Positions 5,697 to 9,574 of a stretch of DNA of 9,574 nucleotides are shown one piece after another. The stretch is taken from contig JAFTCZ010000081.1 in the NCBI GenBank assembly GCA_017454425.1, positions 1-9,574 on the forward strand. Reading direction: 5' to 3'. The stretch is from Clostridia bacterium. GTDB lineage: Bacteria; Bacillota_A; Clostridia; Christensenellales; UBA1242. Position 1 is the stretch's first letter. Each line of letters opens with the position of its first letter. The position numbers were made by a program, and so were the translations under genes. The notes below the pieces were generated by a model, which worked only from the letters and a program-made list of their open reading frames with translations, had not been told where the DNA came from and searched no databases.

Positions 5697-7295
5697 TTAA
5701 TATATTTCGCCAGCGTTCTTTTTTTCCAAGTATTCATCATAATTTAACATTCTGTCAATCAATTTTCCATCTTTAATTTCAAATATTCGATTTGCGACAG
5801 TAGAAACAAGTTCGTGATCGTGTGATGAAAATATTATTCCGCCCTTAAAAGCAGTCATGCCATCATTTAGGGCACTTATGCTTTCCATATCTAGGTGGTT
5901 TGTTGGCTGGTCAAATATAAGAAAGTTTGAGTTGCTAACCATCATGCGGCTAAGCATACATCGCACCTTTTCTCCACCAGATAATACATTTACAGGCTTT
6001 AGGGCATCATCACCGCTAAATAGCATACGCCCCAAAAACCCGCGCAAGAAAGTATAGTCTTTTTCGGTGCTAAAATTTGCCAACCATTCAATAATGTTGT
6101 CTTTTGAAGTAAAATAGCTTGAAATATCTTTTGGCAAATCAACTTTTTTTACCGTACTGCCCCAGCGGACTTCGCCTTTGTCGGGCACAATGCTTCCTGA
6201 CAAAACAGACAACAAGCCAGTAACAGCATTTTCGTTGGCACCAAGCACAACAACTTTGTCATCTTTGTTTAATCTAAACGAAATATTGTCAAGCAACTTT
6301 ACGCCATCATGAGTAAGTGTTAGGTCACTGACTTGCAAAACATCTTTGCCAAGCTCTTTTTCGAAACTAAAGTTTACATAAGGATATTTTCGGTTTGACG
6401 CAGGCATTTCGTCAAGCTGAATTTTATCAAGCATTTTCTTTCGGCTGGTGGCTTGGCGCGCCAAACTCTTTTTTGCACCAAAGCGACGAATGAATGCCTT
6501 TAATTCTTCTATTTTTTCTTCTTTCTTTTTGTTTTGTTGTTTTGTAAGCTTTTGCATCAATTGGCTAGATTCGTACCAAAAATCATAGTTTCCTACATAA
6601 AGGCTGATTTTGCCAAAATCGATATCAACAATATGTGTGCAAACTGTGTTAAGAAAGTGTCGGTCATGTGACACAACAATAACAGTACCTTCAAAATTAA
6701 TTAAAAACTCCTCAAGCCACGCAATACTGCGGTCGTCCATGTGGTTTGTTGGCTCGTCAAGAAGCAAAATGTCGGGGTTGCCAAACAACGCTTGGGCAAG
6801 CAATACCTTAACTTTTATGCTTCCGTTTAGGTCTGCCATGTTTGCATAATGAAGTTCTGCCGGAACGCCAAGTCCGTTTAACAATTTTTCGACTTCGGTT
6901 TCGGAATTATAGCCGTCCATTTCAGCAAATTCACTTTCTAATTCAGAGGCGCGAATACCGTCTTCTTCACTAAAATCGGGTTTTTGATAAAGTGCATCTT
7001 TTTCTTTCATAATATCATAAAGATGCTTGTTTCCGTATATAACAGTATCCATAACAGTAAAACTATCAAATTGGAAATGGTCTTGCTTAAGAACAGACAT
7101 GCGGTCTTGCGGTGGTATTTCAATATTCCCTTTTGTTGCATCTAGGTCACCACTTAATAATCTTAAAAAAGTGGACTTACCTGCACCATTTGCGCCAATA
7201 ACACCATAGCAATTGCCCGGTGTAAACTTAAGATTGACATCTTTGAATAATGGTGTGCCATCAAAAGATAACTCAAGGCCCGTAACTGTAATCAT
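5697..7295 (-). CDS. ABC-F family ATPase, YkpA-like, with one degenerate ATPase site
   Basis: This soluble protein has two fused ABC domains and no membrane part, as in the ribosome-binding ABC-F translation factors. NBD1 has Walker A GANGAGKST (34-42), a degenerate signature LNGSIK (156-161), Walker B LLLDEP (177-182) and switch His210. A charged linker of about 70 residues (245-310), which in this family reaches toward the P-site tRNA, follows. NBD2 has a degenerate Walker A GANENAVTG (352-360), an intact signature LSGGEK (438-443), Walker B LIFDQP (459-464) and switch His492. FLRGFLGRMLFSG and LSGGEKVRCMLSRMM are typical of the YkpA/YbiT group, and 532 residues is the normal length. Site I (NBD1 Walker motifs plus NBD2 signature) is intact; site II is degenerate in all three elements. 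The start is set by GGGAGG (7301-7306). It sits between aspS and cysS in a translation operon, which favours a housekeeping ribosomal role over antibiotic resistance. Confidence 0.93.
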   Translation of the reverse strand: MITVTGLELSFDGTPLFKDVNLKFTPGNCYGVIGANGAGKSTFLRLLSGDLDATKGNIEIPPQDRMSVLKQDHFQFDSFTVMDTVIYGNKHLYDIMKEKDALYQKPDFSEEDGIRASELESEFAEMDGYNSETEVEKLLNGLGVPAELHYANMADLNGSIKVKVLLAQALFGNPDILLLDEPTNHMDDRSIAWLEEFLINFEGTVIVVSHDRHFLNTVCTHIVDIDFGKISLYVGNYDFWYESSQLMQKLTKQQNKKKEEKIEELKAFIRRFGAKKSLARQATSRKKMLDKIQLDEMPASNRKYPYVNFSFEKELGKDVLQVSDLTLTHDGVKLLDNISFRLNKDDKVVVLGANENAVTGLLSVLSGSIVPDKGEVRWGSTVKKVDLPKDISSYFTSKDNIIEWLANFSTEKDYTFLRGFLGRMLFSGDDALKPVNVLSGGEKVRCMLSRMMVSNSNFLIFDQPTNHLDMESISALNDGMTAFKGGIIFSSHDHELVSTVANRIFEIKDGKLIDRMLNYDEYLEKKNAGEIY

Positions 7296-7310
7296 ATTAT
7301 CCTCCCAAAC

Positions 7311-7334
7311 AAAATGTAGATGTGTCCATCTACA
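7311..7334 (-). promoter_or_regulatory. Intercistronic hairpin with short U tail between aspS and the ABC-F gene
   Basis: A perfect 8-bp stem TGTAGATG/CATCTACA (7315-7322 with 7327-7334) with a 4-base loop is followed in the minus direction by TTTTGTTT, and then immediately by the GGGAGG ribosome binding site of the ABC-F gene. It has the form of a weak intrinsic terminator. Because no promoter is seen between it and the next gene, it probably acts as a partial terminator/attenuator or processing site that lowers downstream expression relative to aspS. Confidence 0.55.
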
Positions 7335-7340
7335 AATTGA

Positions 7341-9104
7341 TTATTTTTGTTGTTCGTCAATTTTTATGTGCAATTCACGAAGTTGCTCTCGCGTAACTTG
7401 TGTTGGTGCACCAGTAAGAGGGTCGTATGCTGATTTGTTTAGTGGGAAAGCAATAACTTCGCGCACATTTGGTTCATCAAGCAACAACATTATTGTTCGG
7501 TCAAGCCCAAGTGCCATGCCAGCGTGTGGCGGAGCACCATATTGGAAAGCACCATAAAGTGCGCCAAACTTGTTTTCGACAACACTTTCGTCATACCCTA
7601 ATACTTCAAACATTTTTTTCATAACTCTTGGGTCGTGGTTGCGCACAGCACCTGACAATAATTCAATACCATTGCCAACAAGGTCCCACTGGTCTGCCTT
7701 AATATCTAGTGGGTTTTGCTTAAATGCATCAAGCCCGCCCTTTGGTTGTGAGAATGGGTTGTGTGCAAAATCTAATTTTCCATCATCTGTTAATTCATAA
7801 AGAGGAAATTCGGTTATCCAGCACAATTCAAACTTGTTTTCATCAATAAGGCCAAGTCTTGCGCCCAATTCGTTACGCAAAATGCCCGCAAGTTTTGTTG
7901 TAAGTTTTTCTTTGCCCGCAAGCAAGAATATGCTGCCGCCCTCACGTACCTGCAAAACATCAATTAAACCTTTTATTTCTTCTTCGCTCAAAAATTTTGC
8001 AATAGGACTTACGAACTCGTTGTTTTGCTCTACTTTTATCCACGCAAGGCCCTTGCTGCCGTTGTCCATCATAAATGATGTAAGGTTGTCATAAAAAGAG
8101 CGAGGCTGTGCAACATTTGGCACAAAAATTGCTTTTACTGTGCTATCCTTAAAGGCATTAAAGTTTGTGTTTTCAAATATCTTTGTGCAGTCTTTTATTA
8201 TTAATGGGTTGCGCAAATCTGGCTTGTCTGTTCCATAATCTCTCATACTGTCGCTAAATGGTATGCGTCTAAATGGAGCGGAAGAAACTTTCTTTTTGCC
8301 AAAATCTACAAAAAGGTCATAAAATACTTTTTCGCCCACCTTAAACAAATCTTCTTGTGTTGCAAAAGCCATTTCCATATCCAACTGATAAAACTCACCT
8401 GCTGTGCGGTCTGCCCTTGCATCTTCGTCCCTAAAGCATGGTGCAATTTGGAAATATCTGTCAAAGCCACCTGCCATCAAAAGTTGTTTGAACATTTGAG
8501 GTGCCTGAGGCAATGCATAAAACATTCCGGCGTGCAATCTGCTTGGCACAAGATAGTCGCGCGCGCCCTCGGGGCTGCTTGCCGTAAGAATTGGTGTTGT
8601 TATTTCGGCAAAGCCCAAAGATTCCATTTTTTTGCGTAAATATGAGTTAATTTTACTGCGGAAAAGTATGTTAGAAAATACTTGTGGGTTGCGCAAGTCA
8701 AGATAACGATATTTTAGGCGGACATCTTCTCTCACTTCTTTGCTGTTTTCAACTTCAAAAGGCAATTGGCTTGTCACAGGGCCCAAAATAGAAATTTTTT
8801 GCACTTCTATTTCAATTTCACCTGTTTTTAATTTTGGGTTGATGTTGCCTTCCCCACGAGAACGCACCAAACCTTGAGCACAAATAACACTTTCTTTTGT
8901 TATACCTTTTATACTGTTGTTGTCGTTAACCACAAGTTGAACAATACCTGTTTGGTCACGAACATCAATAAAGGTAACTCCTCCATGATCACGGATAGTG
9001 TTTACCCAGCCCGCAACCTTAACAGTTTTTCCTATGCTGTCTTTTGTAAAACTATCACACATACCGCTACGATATGTAGTTTGCAAATCTAATTTTTCTT
9101 GCAT
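7341..9104 (-). CDS. aspS: Aspartyl-tRNA synthetase, alphaproteobacterial-type, probably non-discriminating
   Basis: This class IIb synthetase of 587 residues has normal bacterial length. In order it shows an OB-fold anticodon domain (about 15-115) with [11 protein letters not shown]; class II motif 2 as [19 protein letters not shown] (about 225-243); the bacterial GAD insertion (about 310-420); and motif 3 [13 protein letters not shown] (about 530-542). [55 protein letters not shown] and the C-terminal QLRELHI are features I associate with alphaproteobacterial AspRS rather than the usual Bacillota type (YGSDKPDTRF, DRQPEFTQ). His40 in RDHGG and Gly87 in the GEGNIN segment correspond to positions linked to relaxed tRNA recognition (His31 and Gly81 in Pseudomonas aeruginosa), so it may charge both tRNA-Asp and tRNA-Asn. 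The ATG follows AAAGGAAA (9113-9120). It is the first gene of the aspS-ABC-F-cysS unit. Confidence 0.96.
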   Translation of the reverse strand: [587 protein letters not shown]

Positions 9105-9142
9105 TTTAATTATTTCCTTTATAAAAGAGATTGTACATGTTG

Positions 9143-9171
9143 ATTATATACTAAAACAAACTATTTTTCAA
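9143..9171 (-). promoter_or_regulatory. Promoter of the aspS-ABC-F-cysS operon
   Basis: On the minus strand, -35 TTGAAA (9166-9171), a 17-base spacer and a perfect -10 TATAAT (9143-9148) are present. The start point near 9136 leaves a leader of only about 30 bases before aspS, too short for a T-box riboswitch, so the operon is probably expressed constitutively. Confidence 0.85.
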
Positions 9172-9220
9172 GTGCTAATGCAGATTTTTTGATTATTTGG
9201 GGCAAAGATTAAGCACAAAT

Positions 9221-9251
9221 AAAACAAAAAAAGCGTATATTTCGCTTTTTT
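9221..9251 (-). terminator. Rho-independent terminator of the MFS permease gene
   Basis: A 9-bp stem AAAAAAGCG/CGCTTTTTT (9227-9235 with 9243-9251) with a 7-base loop lies just past the permease stop codon. In the minus direction it continues into T-rich sequence (TTTTTTTGTTTT). It separates the permease from the aspS promoter. Confidence 0.8.
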
Positions 9252-9257
9252 GTTTTT

Positions 9258-9574
9258 TTAATTGTGTTTTTGTGGACGATAAAACAAGAAAACCAAAAGT
9301 GCTATGCCAGAGAAAATAACAGCATATGGGAACAAGAATTGATAGCCCAAAACACCAAATAAGAAACCAATAAATATTGGAGTTATGCTTTGTGCCAACA
9401 TACTTGCTGCATAATACCAACCTGTTAATTTGCCTATGTTTTTCTTGCTTGCCATTTCAACAACCATTGGATATGAGTTAACATTTATCCATGCCCAACC
9501 AACACCTGCAAGGCCAATAAGAATATAGTAAAGCCAAGCAAGTTTTGTGCCAAGTGTAAATGCCATAATAGAAG
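9258..9574 (-). CDS. MFS permease, C-terminal fragment (SLC45-like), truncated by window edge
   Basis: About 104 residues are visible, ending at TAA 9258-9260. The frame stays open through the right edge (upstream codons read Ser-Ile before the first visible Met), so that Met is most likely internal. The sequence shows three hydrophobic helices, probably TM10-12: LAWLYYILIGLAGVGWA; a segment around WYYAASMLAQSITPIFIGFLFG; and one around PYAVIFSGIALLVFLFY. The GxGWAxINVNSYPMVVEMA motif and the IGKLTGWYYAASM loop are characteristic of bacterial SLC45-type major facilitator proteins, whose relatives are linked to sugar-proton symport. The substrate cannot be deduced here. The short polar tail (RPQKHN) is cytoplasmic, and a terminator follows directly. 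Confidence 0.88.
   Translation of the reverse strand, partial: SIMAFTLGTKLAWLYYILIGLAGVGWAWINVNSYPMVVEMASKKNIGKLTGWYYAASMLAQSITPIFIGFLFGVLGYQFLFPYAVIFSGIALLVFLFYRPQKHN

Noticed and set aside
5697..7295. Antibiotic-resistance ABC-F
   Set aside because: The sequence motifs fit the YkpA/YbiT housekeeping group, and the gene lies in an operon with two tRNA synthetases rather than with mobile elements or resistance regulators.
1..9574. CRISPR array, insertion sequence, tRNA or rRNA gene
   Set aside because: No spaced direct repeats, transposase frames, terminal inverted repeats or cloverleaf-like tracts were found on either strand.

Overview
The window is A+T-rich bacterial DNA with densely packed genes, short intergenic gaps, strong AGGAGG-type ribosome binding sites and U-tailed hairpin terminators. 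Gene content (a SpoIIQ-like M23 protein, a YwmB-like secreted protein, a YkpA-type ABC-F protein, a Firmicutes-type acyl carrier protein, an SLC45-like MFS permease) points to a low-GC member of the Bacillota, probably an uncultivated clostridial or gut-type lineage. TAA, TAG and TGA all end genes, so the standard bacterial code fits. I could not place the organism more precisely.

Layout: two genes read rightward and the rest leftward, meeting at a bidirectional terminator near 1365-1393. Rightward are the 3' end of serS (1-206), its terminator, and an unrecognised 336-residue protein with its own promoter (310-1320). Leftward, from right to left, are: the C-terminal end of an MFS permease (9258-9574) and its terminator; an apparent operon aspS (9104-7341), ABC-F ATPase (7295-5697) and cysS (5670-4228), driven by a near-consensus promoter at 9143-9171 and closed by a terminator overlapping the cysS stop; a secreted YwmB-like protein and a membrane-anchored SpoIIQ-like M23 protein (4148-3040); a monocistronic acpP (2940-2707); and an unrecognised 393-residue protein (2591-1410). 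No stretch longer than 300 bases lacks a gene.

The dominant theme is translation: three aminoacyl-tRNA synthetases (Ser, Cys, Asp) and a ribosome-associated ABC-F ATPase. The AspRS looks like the alphaproteobacterial type and carries residues associated with non-discriminating enzymes, which would imply tRNA-dependent Asn-tRNA formation elsewhere in the genome.

The most novel content is the pair of unrecognised cytoplasmic proteins at 310-1320 and 1410-2591. Reading them against each other shows that they are diverged relatives: a nearly gap-free core with matching YTL-x-N-x-P, G-[LI]-P-x-x-YR, GG-x-x-DG and [KI]-x-FN-[VI] positions. They face each other across a shared terminator, each with its own strong promoter. 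A second notable point is the ABC-F protein, in which all three elements of one composite ATPase site are degenerate, including a Glu-to-Gln change in Walker B, while the other site is intact.
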